Shown: positions 9,978 to 19,311 of the stretch, in pieces | Layout: every line of letters begins with the position of its first letter | Numbering within the stretch: the stretch's first letter is position 1 | NCBI RefSeq assembly: GCF_947501785.1 | Contig: NZ_CANMXB010000001.1 | Location: forward strand, 496,001 to 560,000 | Direction: 5' to 3' | DNA: 64,000 nucleotides | Origin: an uncultured Litoreibacter sp. | GTDB taxonomy: Bacteria; Pseudomonadota; Alphaproteobacteria; Rhodobacterales; Rhodobacteraceae | Program-made: the position numbers and the translations under genes | Notes under the pieces: model-generated | What the model was told of the DNA's origin: nothing | The model's database searches: none | The model's input: only the letters and a program-made list of their open reading frames with translations

Positions 9978-11237
9978 ATGGCGAGTGAGCAGGCAAAGGT
10001 TGAGGTAACGAGGCGGCGGGTGTTCTACATCCCCGGCTACGATCCGATTCATCCCCGCCGGTACCGCGAGCTTTACCGCTCTGAAGGTGCCGCGCAGGCC
10101 GAGATCAGCGGCTACCGTCTGAACCTGTCTCCCAAGGCCAAGGGCGCAACTTATGGCTGGCATGTCACAGGCGAGATTGACCACGCGGTGACCAATGCGC
10201 AGGTGGATGTGCTGGTCTGGTCCGACATCGTGCGCGACAGCATGGCCACCGACATTCCGCGCACCTATTTGCAGCTGGCCCGCACGGCGTGGACCTATAT
10301 CGGGTCCGGCGCGTTGCGTCGGCTGATGTTATTGCGCAAGGGGCCTGTGATCGCGGCGCTCTACCCGGTTGGCATGTTGCTGTTGCAACTGGTGCTGGCG
10401 CTGGTGGCGTTTCTTGTGGTCTGGGGGCTCGTGGACCGGGTCTTCGGCTTGCTGCCCGCAGCAACACCGGCAGTGGTGCTGACCATCGGGTCATGGATTG
10501 GCGCGGCAGCGGGGGCCGTGGCCGGCGTGGCGCTGCTCCGATGGTTCAAGAAGAAGGACGGGAGGTTCTTCGCCTATTACCTGATGCATGACTACGCGTT
10601 TTCGGCCCGCTGGGGTGGGGCCAACCCGCCTGCGTTAGAGGAACGCATGGCGGAGTTTGCCGACACGATTGCGACGGCATTGAAGCAAGACACCGACGAG
10701 GTTTTGATCGTCGGTCATTCCTCCGGCGCGCATTTGGCGGTGTCGGTGCTGGCCGATTTGATCCGGCAAGGGCGCGTGTCGGATGGGGGGCCTGTTCTGT
10801 CATTCCTGTCGCTGGGGCAGGTGGTGCCGATGGTGTCGTTCCTGCCAAAGGCCGACCGGCTGCGCCGCGACCTGCATTTCCTGTCGTCGCGGGACGAGCT
10901 GACCTGGATTGACGTCACAGCGCCGGGCGACGGTTGCGCCTTTGCGCTTTGCGATCCCGTGGCGGTCAGCGGTGTGGGCCCTGCGGACAAGAAGTGGCCG
11001 CTGGTCTTCTCAGCCGCGTTCACGCAAACGCTCAGCCCGCAGCGCTGGAAAGAGCTTCGCTGGCGCTTTTTCCGCCTGCATTTCCAGTATCTCTGTGCGT
11101 TTGATCGACCAAAGGATTACGACTATTTCCAGATTACCGCTGGCCCCATGACGCTGGCGGACCGGTACCAGGATCGGCCGCCGTCGCGGTCGCGCATAGA
11201 CATTGCCGTGTCGCGGCACACGTCGATGGCGGCCTAA
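9978..11237 (+). CDS. Membrane alpha/beta-hydrolase-like protein of unknown substrate
   Basis: 419 residues. The early segment RRRVFYIPGYDP resembles the first strand and oxyanion loop of an alpha/beta hydrolase; the nucleophile elbow GHSSG, with Ser248, is at residues 246-250. Between these lie two hydrophobic stretches, about 123-155 and 163-189, so the enzyme is probably membrane-bound with the catalytic part on one face. The stop at 11237 is followed two bases later by the ATG of a cytochrome P450, and a DUF3592 protein follows that, giving a tight three-gene operon. A lipase or esterase role is possible, but nothing identifies the substrate. Confidence 0.8.
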   Translation: MASEQAKVEVTRRRVFYIPGYDPIHPRRYRELYRSEGAAQAEISGYRLNLSPKAKGATYGWHVTGEIDHAVTNAQVDVLVWSDIVRDSMATDIPRTYLQLARTAWTYIGSGALRRLMLLRKGPVIAALYPVGMLLLQLVLALVAFLVVWGLVDRVFGLLPAATPAVVLTIGSWIGAAAGAVAGVALLRWFKKKDGRFFAYYLMHDYAFSARWGGANPPALEERMAEFADTIATALKQDTDEVLIVGHSSGAHLAVSVLADLIRQGRVSDGGPVLSFLSLGQVVPMVSFLPKADRLRRDLHFLSSRDELTWIDVTAPGDGCAFALCDPVAVSGVGPADKKWPLVFSAAFTQTLSPQRWKELRWRFFRLHFQYLCAFDRPKDYDYFQITAGPMTLADRYQDRPPSRSRIDIAVSRHTSMAA

Positions 11238-11238
11238 C

Positions 11239-12582
11239 ATGTTGCCGCCCAAGCCGCCCGCGCGGCCCGACAAGGTCTCTTTTCTGCGCTACCTGCGCCT
11301 GTTTCGCCAAGACATTCTGTCGGCGCAGCCCGCCAAGCTGTACCGCGCGTGGATGGCGGAATTCAAAACGCCATTCTTCCGCAGCTACCTGATCAACCAG
11401 CCCGAGTTGGTGCGCGAGGTGCTGAATGCGCGGCCCGACGATTTCCCCAAATCCGACCGGATCAACGAGGGGCTGCGCCCGCTCCTGGGCAACTCGGTGT
11501 TTGTGACCAATGGCGAGACCTGGAAGCGGCAACGCCGCATCATTGACCCCGCCTTTGAAGGCGGGCGGCTGCGTGACACGTTTCCGGCCATGTGGGCGGC
11601 GGGGCAGGCCGCCGTGGCGCGGCTGGACGAGGGCGAAACCGAAATTGAGCAGGAAACCAGCTTTGCCGCCGCCGACGTGATCTTTCGCACCCTGTTTTCG
11701 ATCCCCATCGAGGACGAGGTTGCCAGCCGCGTGTTCACCCAGTTCCGCGACTACCAACGCAGCCAGCCGATTTTGAACATCGCCGCCATGGTGCCGCTGC
11801 CGCGTTGGGTGCCGCGCCTGTTCAGCCGCCAGACCAAGGACACCGCCAAGGCGATCCGGGCGCTGATCACTCAGTTGACGGCCGCGCGGATGGCGGCGAT
11901 CAAGGCAGGCACCGCGCCGGACGATCTGGCCACCAAGATCATGACGACCAAGGACCCTGAGACGGGGCAGACCTTCAGCACCGATGAGATGGTCGATCAG
12001 GTCGCGATCTTCTTTTTGGCGGGGCATGAGACCAGCGCCTCCGCGCTTGCATGGACGCTATATTTGCTGGCGATGCACCCTGACTGGCAGGACCGGCTGG
12101 CTGACGAGGCAAAGGCGTTGGAGCAGGGGCCGGACGTCGCCGTGATGTCGAAGCTGCGCCTCAGCCGAGATGTGTTTCGTGAAGGGCTGCGGCTGTACCC
12201 GCCCGTGCCGATGATGGTGCGAGAGGCCAGCTGCCCCGAAAACTTCCGCGACCGCGACATCAAAAAGGGCGCGCAAATCGTTGTTTCGCCGTGGCATTTG
12301 CACCGGCAGGAGCGACTATGGGACAACCCCGACGGGTTCGACCCCACCCGCTGGGGCACCGAGAACGGCAAGACCTGTCAGCGCGACGCCTACATCCCGT
12401 TTTCGTCCGGCGCGCGGGTGTGCCCGGGGGCGGGGTTTGCAATGTTTGAGGGGCCGCTGATCCTGTCCATGCTGCTGCGCGCCTACCGGTTTGATCTGGT
12501 CGAGGGCAAGGTACCGGTCCCCGTGGCGCATTTGACGGTGCGCGCCAAGGATGGCATCTGGTTGAGGGTCAGCAAGCGATAA
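11239..12582 (+). CDS. Cytochrome P450
   Basis: 447-residue haem monooxygenase. The haem-binding loop FSSGARVCPG places the ligand at Cys395; the I-helix motif AGHETSASA and the ExxR motif in EGLRLYPP are intact. No signal peptide or N-terminal anchor is seen, so it should be cytosolic or peripheral. I use ATG 11239 (MLPPKPPARP), two bases after the stop of the hydrolase gene, rather than the in-frame ATG at 11203, which would overlap that gene. No ferredoxin or reductase partner is encoded nearby. The pattern is that of bacterial fatty-acid/terpenoid-type P450s, but the substrate is unknown. Confidence 0.93.
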   Translation: MLPPKPPARPDKVSFLRYLRLFRQDILSAQPAKLYRAWMAEFKTPFFRSYLINQPELVREVLNARPDDFPKSDRINEGLRPLLGNSVFVTNGETWKRQRRIIDPAFEGGRLRDTFPAMWAAGQAAVARLDEGETEIEQETSFAAADVIFRTLFSIPIEDEVASRVFTQFRDYQRSQPILNIAAMVPLPRWVPRLFSRQTKDTAKAIRALITQLTAARMAAIKAGTAPDDLATKIMTTKDPETGQTFSTDEMVDQVAIFFLAGHETSASALAWTLYLLAMHPDWQDRLADEAKALEQGPDVAVMSKLRLSRDVFREGLRLYPPVPMMVREASCPENFRDRDIKKGAQIVVSPWHLHRQERLWDNPDGFDPTRWGTENGKTCQRDAYIPFSSGARVCPGAGFAMFEGPLILSMLLRAYRFDLVEGKVPVPVAHLTVRAKDGIWLRVSKR

Positions 12583-12585
12583 CCC

Positions 12586-13074
12586 ATGCCGAATTTTTCT
12601 CAGACATACACGGTTCATCACCGGCCGCCTTGGGGCGTTATCGCGATCCTGCTGACGATTGGCGTGGTGTTTGTAGGGTTTGGCAACGCGGACCGGCTGT
12701 TCTGGAACTGGACCTCGCATGGCGCCAAGCTGCCCGGTCTGGTGGTCGATGTGCGGTCCTACCGGCTGCCCGACAACACCTATCCGACCTACGTTCCCAA
12801 GATCGCGTTTCGCGACCCGGACGGCAAAATCCGCGTGATGGAGACGAAGCGCGGCTCGGTACATTACGATTTTGAGAGGGAGCAACCTGTCCGCGTGTTG
12901 TGGCGAGAGAACAGCGAGACGATTGCCATCGACCTGCCGTTTCAGCGTAAGTTGGGCACGTCAATTGTGATGTGGGTGTTCACCGCTGTCGGCGCTGCGT
13001 CCTGGCTGGGCGGCATCTGGTTGATCATGCGCCGCATCCATCTGTCAGCCGTCAGGATGCGTGAGCTGCCTTAG
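12586..13074 (+). CDS. DUF3592 membrane protein
   Basis: 162 residues with transmembrane segments near residues 15-35 and 125-150 and an extracytoplasmic loop of beta character between them (GLVVDVRSYRLP...YVPKIAFRDPDGKIRVMETKRG), the usual DUF3592 layout. Function of the family is unknown. It starts 3 bases after the P450 stop, so it is probably translated from the same message. Its last 30 bases overlap the convergent ribbon-helix-helix gene. Confidence 0.8.
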   Translation: MPNFSQTYTVHHRPPWGVIAILLTIGVVFVGFGNADRLFWNWTSHGAKLPGLVVDVRSYRLPDNTYPTYVPKIAFRDPDGKIRVMETKRGSVHYDFEREQPVRVLWRENSETIAIDLPFQRKLGTSIVMWVFTAVGAASWLGGIWLIMRRIHLSAVRMRELP

Positions 13075-13269
13075 AATGTAGAGCCGGATGGCTGAAGCGA
13101 GGCCGATATCCCCGCCACGACCAGAGTCAATCTCGGATGCGAGGTCGTTGATCGGACGGGATTGATTGGCCGCCAGTTTGCGGAATTCTTCCCAAAACGG
13201 ATCTTCGAGGGAAACGCTCGTGCGGTGCCCCTTCAACGTCAGTGATCTTTTCTTCGGTCGCTTGGTCAT
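13045..13269 (-). CDS. Ribbon-helix-helix domain protein
   Basis: 74-residue protein with a ribbon-helix-helix pattern: basic N-terminus (MTKRPKKRSLTLKGHRTSVSLEDPFWEEF) giving a strand, then two helices (LASEIDS..., LASAIRLYILRQL). Proteins of this kind are common beside fumC/DUF4169 in Rhodobacteraceae. No toxin gene is adjacent, so I do not call it an antitoxin. It may be co-transcribed with fumC and DUF4169, with a 208-bp gap between. Confidence 0.75.
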   Translation of the reverse strand: MTKRPKKRSLTLKGHRTSVSLEDPFWEEFRKLAANQSRPINDLASEIDSGRGGDIGLASAIRLYILRQLTHPDG

Positions 13270-13477
13270 ATGACTGTTAAGTTCCTAAAATATAGCTGCA
13301 TAGATTTATTGTCCGATGCCCCCCCGGGTCGTTCATAACCTACCGCGCAGATGCACTGTGGGAGCGGGGAAAAATTGCTCTTTTTTATCCGTGAATTCGT
13401 ATTCCTGAATGAACTGGCAGATAGTTACGAAACCGGTTTCCGAAAAAAGCTAGTTTCCTTGGCTGCAATTGCCAGCG

Positions 13478-13660
13478 TCAGTCTGTTGTTTGGTCCAGTT
13501 TATGCCCATCAATATGGGCCTTTTGGCGAGAATGCGCCGCTTTGTCGACCAGCTTTTCAACCCCCTTGCGCCCGTGCTTAATCACGTTTGCGTTTGCGCG
13601 GGCCTTTTTGTCTGCCCGCGCCTTGGCCTTGCGAAATTTGTTGAGGTTGACCGGCTTCAT
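13478..13660 (-). CDS. DUF4169 family small basic protein
   Basis: 60-residue lysine- and arginine-rich protein ([30 protein letters not shown] at the start is the family signature). Function unknown. Its ATG overlaps the fumC stop by four bases, so it is translationally coupled to fumC. Confidence 0.85.
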   Translation of the reverse strand: MKPVNLNKFRKAKARADKKARANANVIKHGRKGVEKLVDKAAHSRQKAHIDGHKLDQTTD

Positions 13661-15048
13661 TTCGGGCCGATCATGTCCTTCGGCTGAACCACGCGGTCAA
13701 ATGTCTCCTCATCGACCAAGCCCAGCGCAATGGCTTCCTCTTTCAAGGTGGTGCCATTCTTGTGGGCGGTTTTGGCAACCTTGGTCGCGTTGTCATAGCC
13801 GATGGTCGGGGCCAGAGCCGTGACCAGCATCAGCGACTCCTTCATCAGCTTGTCGATGCGCTCTTCATTGGCCAGCGTGCCGACAACCATGTTGTCGGTG
13901 AAGCTGCCCGCCGCATCGCCCAGCAATTGCATGGACTGGATGACATTGTAGCTCATCATCGGGTTGTAGACGTTCAGCTCGAAATGACCTTGGGAGCCCG
14001 CGAACCCTACGGCCGCGTCATTGCCCATGACATGAGCGCAGACCATGGTCAGCGCCTCGGCCTGCGTTGGGTTCACCTTGCCGGGCATGATCGACGACCC
14101 CGGCTCGTTTTCGGGCAGGATCAACTCGCCAAGGCCGGAGCGGGGGCCGGAGCCCAAGAGGCGCATATCATTGGCGATTTTGAACATAGAGGCCGCAGCA
14201 GTTTTCAGCGCGCCTGAGAACATGACCATTGCGTCATGGGCGGCCAGTGCCTCGAACTTGTTGGGGGCAGTGACGAAAGGCAAGCCGGTGATGGACGCGA
14301 TTTCCGCCGCGACCTTCTCGGCAAAGCCTTTGCGTGTGTTCAGCCCGGTGCCCACAGCGGTGCCGCCTTGGGCCAGCTCGTAGATGTCGGGCAGGCAGGC
14401 TTCGACCCGTTCAATGGCTTTGGCCATTTGATGCGCGTAGCCGCCGAATTCCTGGCCAAGGGTCAAAGGTGTTGCGTCTTGGGTATGGGTGCGCCCGATT
14501 TTGATGATGTCCTTGAATTCTTCCGACTTAGCCACCAAGGCGCTGTGCAGTTTGCGCAGGCCAGGCAGCAACGTGTCGCGGGCCACCATACCGATGCCCA
14601 CATGCATCGCGGTCGGGAATGTGTCGTTTGACGACTGCCCCATATTGCAGTGATCGTTCGGGTGGACGGGGGTCTTGGAGCCCATCACGCCGCCCATCAT
14701 CTCGATCGCGCGATTTGAAATGACCTCGTTCGAGTTCATGTTGGATTGCGTGCCGGAGCCGGTTTGCCAGACCACCAGCGGGAAGTTGTCGTCAAACTTG
14801 CCGTCGATCACCTCTTGCGCGGCGGCTTGGATATGGGGGGCCAGTTCGGCATCGAGATCGCCAAACTCAAGGTTTACCGTCGCCGCGGCCTTCTTGATCA
14901 CGCCAAGCGCGCGGATGATGGCGACGGGCTGCTTTTCCCAACCAATCGGGAAATTCATGATCGAGCGCTGTGTTTGCGCGCCCCAGTATTTGTCCGCAGG
15001 GACCTCCAAGGGGCCAAAGCTGTCGGTCTCGGTACGGGTGTCGGTCAT
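13657..15048 (-). CDS. fumC: Fumarate hydratase class II
   Basis: 463-residue iron-independent fumarase of the citric acid cycle, interconverting fumarate and malate in the cytosol. The superfamily signature [15 protein letters not shown] and the active-site segments SSNDTFPTA and [10 protein letters not shown] are all present. I take the ATG ending at 15048 ([29 protein letters not shown] region); the open frame 20 codons longer lacks family similarity. It is followed by the overlapping DUF4169 gene. Confidence 0.97.
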   Translation of the reverse strand: MTDTRTETDSFGPLEVPADKYWGAQTQRSIMNFPIGWEKQPVAIIRALGVIKKAAATVNLEFGDLDAELAPHIQAAAQEVIDGKFDDNFPLVVWQTGSGTQSNMNSNEVISNRAIEMMGGVMGSKTPVHPNDHCNMGQSSNDTFPTAMHVGIGMVARDTLLPGLRKLHSALVAKSEEFKDIIKIGRTHTQDATPLTLGQEFGGYAHQMAKAIERVEACLPDIYELAQGGTAVGTGLNTRKGFAEKVAAEIASITGLPFVTAPNKFEALAAHDAMVMFSGALKTAAASMFKIANDMRLLGSGPRSGLGELILPENEPGSSIMPGKVNPTQAEALTMVCAHVMGNDAAVGFAGSQGHFELNVYNPMMSYNVIQSMQLLGDAAGSFTDNMVVGTLANEERIDKLMKESLMLVTALAPTIGYDNATKVAKTAHKNGTTLKEEAIALGLVDEETFDRVVQPKDMIGPK

Positions 15049-15142
15049 GGGGAAATCCTCGAATTTAGGGTCGAGAAAACCTATACGGGGCAGGGGGCGC
15101 GATGACAATCATGCGCCCCCACCTTGGACCATGTTTACGCTA

Positions 15143-16099
15143 TCAGATTGATTTCAGCCATGTGGCCAAAGCTGTGCCAATTTCGGTCGGGTAATCTTCC
15201 TGAATGTAATGCGTGCCTTCGCCCAGATGGACCGATTGCAGGTTGCGCAGGTTGGCCTTCAGCCAGTCAGCGGCCTGTGGCGGGATCAGCGCGCCGGGCG
15301 TGACGTGAAACATCAGCTTGGGCATGTCGGAGGCAAGGAACCATTCGGAATAGTCGTCGATCACCTTGATGACGTTGGCAGGTTGATCGCCAAAGGGCAC
15401 TTCGCGGGGCCATGCCAAAAGCGCCGCGCGGCTTTCGGGGGTCGGATAGGGGGCTGTGTAATGCGCCATCACCTCATCGCTGAGCGGGGTTTTCACGCCC
15501 ACCTGACGCAGGATGACCTGCAGAAACATGTCGTCCTCCAGGATCATTTTCTCGCCCACACCGGGGGTCTGCCAGGCCTTGAACAGATCGCCAAACTCGC
15601 CAAAGGCCTCGTAACTTGGGGCAGGCATGACCGGGGGCAAGACGGCCTCCATGAAGGCGACCGCGCTGACGCGGTCGGGGTTCTTCGAGGCCCAGTCCAA
15701 CCCCAACGCGGAGCCCCAGTCATGGATCACCAGCACCGCGTCCTGCAGATCAAGCGCGTCCAGCAACCCGTGAAGATGCGCCGCGTGATCGGCGTATTTG
15801 TAGTCAATATCGGGTTTGCTGCTTTGCCCCATCCCGATCAGGTCCGGGGCGATCACGCGATGCGTGTCCGCGACATGCAGCAAGATGTTGCGCCACAGGT
15901 AGGAAGAGGTTGGGTTGCCGTGCAGGAACACCACCGGCCTGCCGGACCCTGTGTCCACATAGGCCATCTTATTGCCCAGGATCGACTTGGTCTTCATGTC
16001 ATACGGGAAATCTGCGGGCGCGGAGGCCAGCGGCAGCGGTGAGGCAAGGGTGACAGCGGCTGCGGCGGCGGTACTGCGCAAAAGGTCGCGGCGGTTCAT
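15143..16099 (-). CDS. Haloalkane dehalogenase homologue with Tat signal
   Basis: 318-residue alpha/beta hydrolase of the haloalkane dehalogenase subfamily II (LinB/DhaA type), which splits carbon-halogen bonds of alkyl halides with water. All five hallmark residues are in place: halide-binding Asn62 in HGNPTSSYLWRN and Trp128, nucleophile Asp127 in HDWGS, acid Glu151 in FMEAV, and base His297 in GTHYIQED. The N-terminus NRRDLLRS plus an alanine-rich stretch to about residue 28 looks like a twin-arginine export signal, unusual because characterised members are mostly cytosolic. It stands alone between fumC and the SspB gene. An epoxide or ester hydrolase is less likely given the full residue set. 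Confidence 0.82.
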   Translation of the reverse strand: MNRRDLLRSTAAAAAVTLASPLPLASAPADFPYDMKTKSILGNKMAYVDTGSGRPVVFLHGNPTSSYLWRNILLHVADTHRVIAPDLIGMGQSSKPDIDYKYADHAAHLHGLLDALDLQDAVLVIHDWGSALGLDWASKNPDRVSAVAFMEAVLPPVMPAPSYEAFGEFGDLFKAWQTPGVGEKMILEDDMFLQVILRQVGVKTPLSDEVMAHYTAPYPTPESRAALLAWPREVPFGDQPANVIKVIDDYSEWFLASDMPKLMFHVTPGALIPPQAADWLKANLRNLQSVHLGEGTHYIQEDYPTEIGTALATWLKSI

Positions 16100-16200
16100 G
16101 GGGAGGCTCCTGTTACTGGTGTCAGGACCTCAAACTAGGGGATGAAAAACCGCGCCGGAACCGGCGGTCGCGCGCCGGTGTGGATCACAAACGATCCGGA

Positions 16201-16713
16201 TCAGTGCTTGCGGAAACTGTCCAGGCTGACAACGTCGGCCTTCTTCTCGGGCGCGCCTGACATGTCGGGCTCTGCCTCTGCCTCAGCCTCTTTGACTGGG
16301 TCGGGGGCCGCGCTTTCTTCGTCAAAGTTGGGCAGCTCGACAACCTCGTGCAGATCGCCTTCGTGGCTTTCGAACCGCAGGCCAAATTCGACGGAGGGGT
16401 CAACAAAGGTGCGCAACGCATCAAACGGGATGCGCAGCGGTTCGGGGTTGTCACCGAAATTCAGGGTAATCTGGAACCCGTCCTCGGTCACAAACAACGC
16501 GTCATACCAGTGCTGGATGACGACGGTCATTTCCTCGGGGTAGCGGTCAAACAACCAATCCGCCATTTCCACATCCGGGTGCTGCGTGTCGAAGGTGATG
16601 AAGAAATGGTGCTCGCCCGGCAACCCGTGGTCGGCCACATCCTGCAACACATCCGAGATCAGCCCGCGCATCGCGTGGTGCATCTTTTTGCCGTAGTCGA
16701 TGGTGTCGGGCAT
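16201..16713 (-). CDS. sspB: SspB family ClpXP adaptor protein
   Basis: 170-residue alphaproteobacterial SspB, which delivers ssrA-tagged proteins to the ClpXP protease. The folded domain (YGKKMHHAMRGLISDVL..., HHFFITFDT, ITLNFGDNPEPLRIPFDAL) is followed by an acidic, low-complexity linker and a short C-terminal ClpX-tethering tail (VVSLDSFRKH). The ATG ending at 16713 (MPDTIDYG) is preferred to the longer frame. The tmRNA whose tag it would recognise is about 4.3 kb away in the same window. Confidence 0.88.
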   Translation of the reverse strand: MPDTIDYGKKMHHAMRGLISDVLQDVADHGLPGEHHFFITFDTQHPDVEMADWLFDRYPEEMTVVIQHWYDALFVTEDGFQITLNFGDNPEPLRIPFDALRTFVDPSVEFGLRFESHEGDLHEVVELPNFDEESAAPDPVKEAEAEAEPDMSGAPEKKADVVSLDSFRKH

Positions 16714-16781
16714 GGGCGCAAATCCCTTGGCGTCATCCTGTGACTCAGCATAGGGGATTCGCACCTGAGGGGAAGGGGCGA

Positions 16782-18023
16782 TCAGACCAGACTTGCCGCC
16801 AACCCCGCCAAACCGCCGATGCCCAGCACCGCAATCAGGTTCATATGCCGTACCAGCAAGAGATACCCCGCCGCGAGCGCCAGCAAGATTGCAACCCAGT
16901 CGAGACTTGCCAGGTCCGGGACAAGGACCGCACCAAAGCCCAGCGGGACCTCGCCCAGTGTTGCAAAGAACAGGTTAACGGCGAACCACAGGGTCAGGTT
17001 CAAGATCACGCCGACAACCGCTGCGGTGATGGCGCTGAGCGCCGCCGCCAGCCGTGGGCGGCTTGCAAGCCAGTCTATGTACGGCGCGCCCGCGAAGATC
17101 CACAAAAAGCAGGGCGCAAAGGTCACCCAAAGCGTGACAATCCCCGCGACCAGCGCCAGCCCAATTCCGCCCTCGCGGTAGCCTGCCAGAATGCCCACAA
17201 ATTCCGTCACAAGGATCAGCGGCCCCGGCGTGGTTTCGGCCAGCCCCAGCGCGTCCATCATCTCTGGCGTGGTCAACCAGCCCAAATCGCCAACCACGGC
17301 TTGGGTCATGTAGGCCAGCACCGCGTAGGCCCCGCCAAATGTCACCAGCGCCAGCTTGGAAAAGAACAGGCCGAGCGGCCCGAGAAAATCGGGGTCGATC
17401 GCAAAGATGACGCCAAGCGGGGCCAGCCAGATGGAGGCCCAAATCAGCGTGGTGCGCATAGTCTGGTTGAGCGAAACAGGGGCCGCATCCTCGGGCGGTG
17501 TCTTGTTGGACAGTGCCGCGCCGATCACGCCCGCGCCAAGAATGATCATCGGGAAGGGAACGGACAGGACATAGATTGCCACAAATGCCACGCCTGCGAT
17601 GACCCAGTGCGCGGGGCGCAGCAGTGCGCGTTTCGATATCTTGAGCAGCGCCTCGATCACGATGACCACGACCACCGCCTTGATGCCCAGAAACACCGCT
17701 TGCACCCAGCCCAACCCGCCAAAGGCGGCGTAGCCCAAGGCGAGCGCCAGAATGACCGCAGCGCCCGGCAGCACGAAGAGCAGCCCCGCGATCAACCCGC
17801 CCACAACGCCCTTCAGCCGCCACCCCGCATAGGTCGCAAGCTGCATGGCCTCCGGTCCGGGCAGCAGCATGCAAAAGCTCAGGGCCCGCAGATACTGCGC
17901 CTCGGTCAGCCAGGGACGGGACTCCACCAACTCCTTATGCATCAAAGCGATTTGGGCGGCGGGGCCGCCAAAGGACAACACCCCGATGCGCGCGAAGACG
18001 CGCGTAAGCTCGGCCAGGGTCAT
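16782..18023 (-). CDS. chrA: Chromate efflux transporter ChrA (two-domain form)
   Basis: 413-residue inner-membrane protein of the CHR family, exporting chromate. Two homologous halves are visible, each opening with an FGG motif (LSFGGPAAQIALMH near residue 18; VTFGGAYAVLAYMT in the second half) and containing a PGP motif (LLPGPEA, TTPGPLI), with 10 or more hydrophobic segments. Start at the ATG ending at 18023, overlapping the upstream ChrB-like gene by four bases, so translation is probably coupled. Together they form a chromate resistance pair. Confidence 0.94.
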   Translation of the reverse strand: MTLAELTRVFARIGVLSFGGPAAQIALMHKELVESRPWLTEAQYLRALSFCMLLPGPEAMQLATYAGWRLKGVVGGLIAGLLFVLPGAAVILALALGYAAFGGLGWVQAVFLGIKAVVVVIVIEALLKISKRALLRPAHWVIAGVAFVAIYVLSVPFPMIILGAGVIGAALSNKTPPEDAAPVSLNQTMRTTLIWASIWLAPLGVIFAIDPDFLGPLGLFFSKLALVTFGGAYAVLAYMTQAVVGDLGWLTTPEMMDALGLAETTPGPLILVTEFVGILAGYREGGIGLALVAGIVTLWVTFAPCFLWIFAGAPYIDWLASRPRLAAALSAITAAVVGVILNLTLWFAVNLFFATLGEVPLGFGAVLVPDLASLDWVAILLALAAGYLLLVRHMNLIAVLGIGGLAGLAASLV

Positions 18024-18835
18024 GAGCTGGCCTTTTTGTTGCCCGGCCAATCATGGCCTTCGCCCTGACCATCGCGGGCCCAGCGGTATAGCGCGTCGTA
18101 TATTTCCATGCCGGCGTCTAGTTGCGCGATGTCATCCTTGTAGGCCCGGCTCAGGCCGACCGAGATTGCCAGAAGGCCCGCGGCCTCCGGCGCCAGATCA
18201 TGGCGGTTGGTGTCGGCCGCCCGCACCACGGTCGCAAGCGATTGTAACGCCGGGATGTCGAGCTTGAACGCCTCGATCATGGTGTCAAAGGTGCAGCGGT
18301 CGCCATGGTGCGACCACGCGACCCCTTCAATGTCGAACGCGGTGCCGCCGAATTTTTCGGCGACCAGTTCCACATCAGCAGGGGGGACAAACAGAAACTT
18401 GGCGGCCGGATCCACGAAGCGGCGGATCAGCCACGGGCAGGCAATTCGGTCGATCTTGGGCCGGTGCCGCGTGACCCAGAGTGCGCCGCGCAAGGGTTGT
18501 GGCATTGCTGCGGCAGGCACCAAAGGCAGGCCAGCGTCGCGCCAGCCAAAATTTCCACCCTCCAGGTTTTCCGCCTGGATGCCATGCGCGCGCAACAACG
18601 CGGCGGCCCCGTGGCTCAGTTTCTTGCCCTTTTGGCAGATGACAACCACCCGCTTGCCGGCCAGCTCGGGGATCAGTGCCTCGATGTCAGCGTGGGGGCA
18701 GCGTCGCGCGGTTGGGATCAGGCGCGGATCATCTTCGAAATCCGGCTCAATGCAAACGTCGATCACCTCGGGCGCGTCGCGCGTGCCGATCAGACGCATC
18801 AGGTTTGCTGTAGAGATTTGGTTGAATGAAGGCAT
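18020..18835 (-). CDS. Rhodanese domain fused to ChrB-type chromate resistance domain
   Basis: 271 residues in two parts. Residues 1-105 form a rhodanese-like domain with the active-site loop VICQKGKKLS (Cys68 by count); residues about 115-265 match the ChrB C-terminal domain (WVTRHRPKIDRIACPWLIRRFVDP, FDIEGVAWSHHGDRCTFD). ChrB proteins regulate or assist ChrA-mediated chromate resistance; the rhodanese part suggests redox or sulfur chemistry. The stop overlaps the chrA start, so the two are one operon. Confidence 0.9.
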   Translation of the reverse strand: MPSFNQISTANLMRLIGTRDAPEVIDVCIEPDFEDDPRLIPTARRCPHADIEALIPELAGKRVVVICQKGKKLSHGAAALLRAHGIQAENLEGGNFGWRDAGLPLVPAAAMPQPLRGALWVTRHRPKIDRIACPWLIRRFVDPAAKFLFVPPADVELVAEKFGGTAFDIEGVAWSHHGDRCTFDTMIEAFKLDIPALQSLATVVRAADTNRHDLAPEAAGLLAISVGLSRAYKDDIAQLDAGMEIYDALYRWARDGQGEGHDWPGNKKASS

Positions 18836-18942
18836 AGTGGCACCCCGACTAGAGTTTGATTGGGATGCGAAACTTGGGCTGGCGCCTCACGGGGTATTCG
18901 CGCAACCCCATCCGGGAAATGTGCCGCGCGCCGCCAAAAACG

Positions 18943-19311
18943 TCAAGCGCCTGCCTTGAACGGGCACCCATGGGCGAGGTTGCTGTCATCGGGGGCTTGA
19001 TCGCGCCTTTCATCCAGCCCGTAGTCTCGGATCACCGACCCGATGCGCAACCGATAGCCCGCGAACAAGCCGCCGCGCCCCGCCTTCTGTGCCGCGCGGT
19101 GTTCGGCCAAGGTGCGCCAGTTCTTCAAGGCCTCCTCGTCGCGGAAGAAGGAAAGCGAGATAAGCTTGCCGGGGTTGGTTATGGATTGGAACCGTTCGAC
19201 CGATATGAAGCCGTCGACCTCCTCCAGAAGGGGGCGCATCTTCGCGGCTATCTCCAGATAGCCCTCCATCTTGCCGTCGGCGGGTTCAACTTCGAACATA
19301 ACAGCGATCAT
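18943..19311 (-). CDS. Antibiotic biosynthesis monooxygenase (ABM) family protein
   Basis: 122-residue ferredoxin-like fold protein of the ABM superfamily (IAVMFEVEPADGKMEGYLEIA, VDGFISVERFQS, LISLSFFRDEEALKNWR). Such small proteins act as cofactor-free oxygenases, haem-degrading enzymes or have no known reaction; nothing here decides. Start at the ATG ending at 19311 overlaps the NIPSNAP gene stop by four bases. The pair is divergent from an ArsR-type regulator. Confidence 0.82.
   Translation of the reverse strand: MIAVMFEVEPADGKMEGYLEIAAKMRPLLEEVDGFISVERFQSITNPGKLISLSFFRDEEALKNWRTLAEHRAAQKAGRGGLFAGYRLRIGSVIRDYGLDERRDQAPDDSNLAHGCPFKAGA

Noticed and set aside
13351-13687. Short plus-strand frames near 13.4-13.7 kb
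   Set aside because: Antisense to DUF4169 and the fumC end; no ribosome site.
16740-18068. 442-codon frame opposite chrA
   Set aside because: Covers the whole of chrA in antisense with Gln/Arg/His-rich low-complexity text; chrA has all family motifs.
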